Position numbers and translations under genes: made by a program. From the NCBI RefSeq assembly GCF_041687175.1, contig NZ_JAWLCK010000037.1, positions 1 through 24,241 of the forward strand: 24,241 nt of DNA. Reading direction: 5' to 3'. Below, piece after piece: positions 23,795-24,241 of this stretch. This stretch comes from Lutispora sp041687175. Its GTDB lineage: Bacteria; Bacillota; Clostridia; Lutisporales; Lutisporaceae. The notes beneath the pieces were generated by a model. That model made no database searches. It worked only from the letters and a program-made list of their open reading frames with translations, and was not told where the DNA came from. The first letter of the stretch is position 1; each line of letters starts with the position of its first letter.

Positions 23795-24241
23795 TTATTT
23801 AACTTTGCCTACAGCAGAAATATAAATGACAAACTCATTTTGCCCATCTATGTGGAGCAAATCATCGAAGGCTTCTTGTACATATGCTCCTATTGCACAA
23901 GTGCCGCATCCAATGGCTTCACAGGCCAGGTATAAATTCTGGCATACATGTCCAATGTCTATCAGCATTAAGCGGTGAGCTTCACAATGATAGCGCCACT
24001 CGCCTCGATATGGTATACAGGACCATAGGAATATCACCGGTGCTCTTCCGAACCACTGAGCCTCATCTTGATAATTATCGCCTCCATAGGCATAGGCAAG
24101 TTTACTTTTCAGATTATCAACAGAATGAGAAAAAGCAAGCTTATGTTCCAAAGGCATATAAATATATATACCTTTTTCCAGTCCTTCAACATTGTTAACT
24201 GCCAGATAAGTTTCAAAGGCATGCCTTCCTCCTGCAGAAGG
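23795..24241 (-). CDS. SagB-type nitroreductase-family oxidoreductase, 5' end outside window
   Basis: 148 codons to the window edge; the frame continues off the right end, so the internal ATG at 24157 is not the start. The visible start PSAGGRHAFETYLAVNNVEG followed by GIYIYMPLEHKL is the classic SagB-type/thiazole-oxidase-like nitroreductase block, and LMLIDIGHVCQNLYLACEAI plus GCGTCAIGAY form the FMN-fold C-terminal half. Such enzymes use FMN to oxidise or reduce substrates; SagB proper oxidises azolines in peptide natural products, but many stand-alone homologues have unknown substrates. No cyclodehydratase or precursor-peptide gene is visible in this window, so a toxin-maturation role is not supported. 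It ends 109 bp before the beta-flower gene. Confidence 0.88.
   Translation of the reverse strand, partial: PSAGGRHAFETYLAVNNVEGLEKGIYIYMPLEHKLAFSHSVDNLKSKLAYAYGGDNYQDEAQWFGRAPVIFLWSCIPYRGEWRYHCEAHRLMLIDIGHVCQNLYLACEAIGCGTCAIGAYVQEAFDDLLHIDGQNEFVIYISAVGKVK

Noticed and set aside
23795..24241. RiPP (modified peptide) cluster suggested by the SagB-type enzyme
   Set aside because: No precursor peptide, cyclodehydratase or transporter gene is visible in the window.

Overview
The window reads as a chromosomal segment of a low-GC Gram-positive bacterium of the Bacillota, most likely an anaerobic clostridial or tissierellial lineage. This is inference from AT-rich codon use, AGGAGG-type ribosome binding sites, frequent GTG/TTG starts, S-layer homology (SLH) domains, a clostridial-style aspartate kinase and a type I cyclic-di-GMP riboswitch. 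No rRNA, tRNA, CRISPR array, transposase or phage gene was seen.

Layout. (1) 1-7150, minus strand: a cell-surface operon. A c-di-GMP-I (GEMM-I) riboswitch with an intrinsic terminator precedes a secreted beta-propeller/SLH wall-anchored protein and, 27 bp later, a giant secreted YD-repeat (RHS/WapA-like) protein that runs off the left edge. (2) 7150-13500: housekeeping and metabolic genes. These are a MutT-type Nudix hydrolase (minus), a hydroxypyruvate/glycerate dehydrogenase-like enzyme (plus) overlapping tail to tail with a glycerate kinase (minus), a nitroreductase and a short sirtuin in the same minus-strand operon, an aspartate kinase (plus) and a tandem OB-fold single-stranded-DNA-binding-like protein (minus). 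(3) 13483-14115: a 633-bp gene-free stretch packed with repeats, including a 222-bp MITE-like inverted-repeat element, a REP-like fragment and a perfect 9-bp-stem hairpin. (4) 14116-23149: a four-gene block. Two overlapping WYL-domain genes (plus) converge on two overlapping ATPase genes (minus) across a shared bidirectional terminator. The upstream ATPase is a 1620-residue helical-repeat/Ig-like/STAND-type ATPase. The downstream one is a 625-residue STAND-type ATPase whose C-terminal region carries an RNxxxH motif of the HEPN ribonuclease type. (5) 23365-24241, minus: a small 4-fold beta-flower-like protein and the 3' part of a SagB-type nitroreductase.

How the parts may work together. The surface operon would link expression of two large exported proteins to intracellular c-di-GMP; the overlap of helix P1, an alternative antiterminator and the terminator suggests an OFF switch (inference). 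The four-gene WYL/ATPase block is the best candidate for an undescribed system. WYL regulators, a large sensor-like STAND ATPase and a coupled ATPase with a putative HEPN RNase fit the logic of bacterial conflict/antiphage systems. That role is inferred from domain grammar and gene order, not demonstrated.
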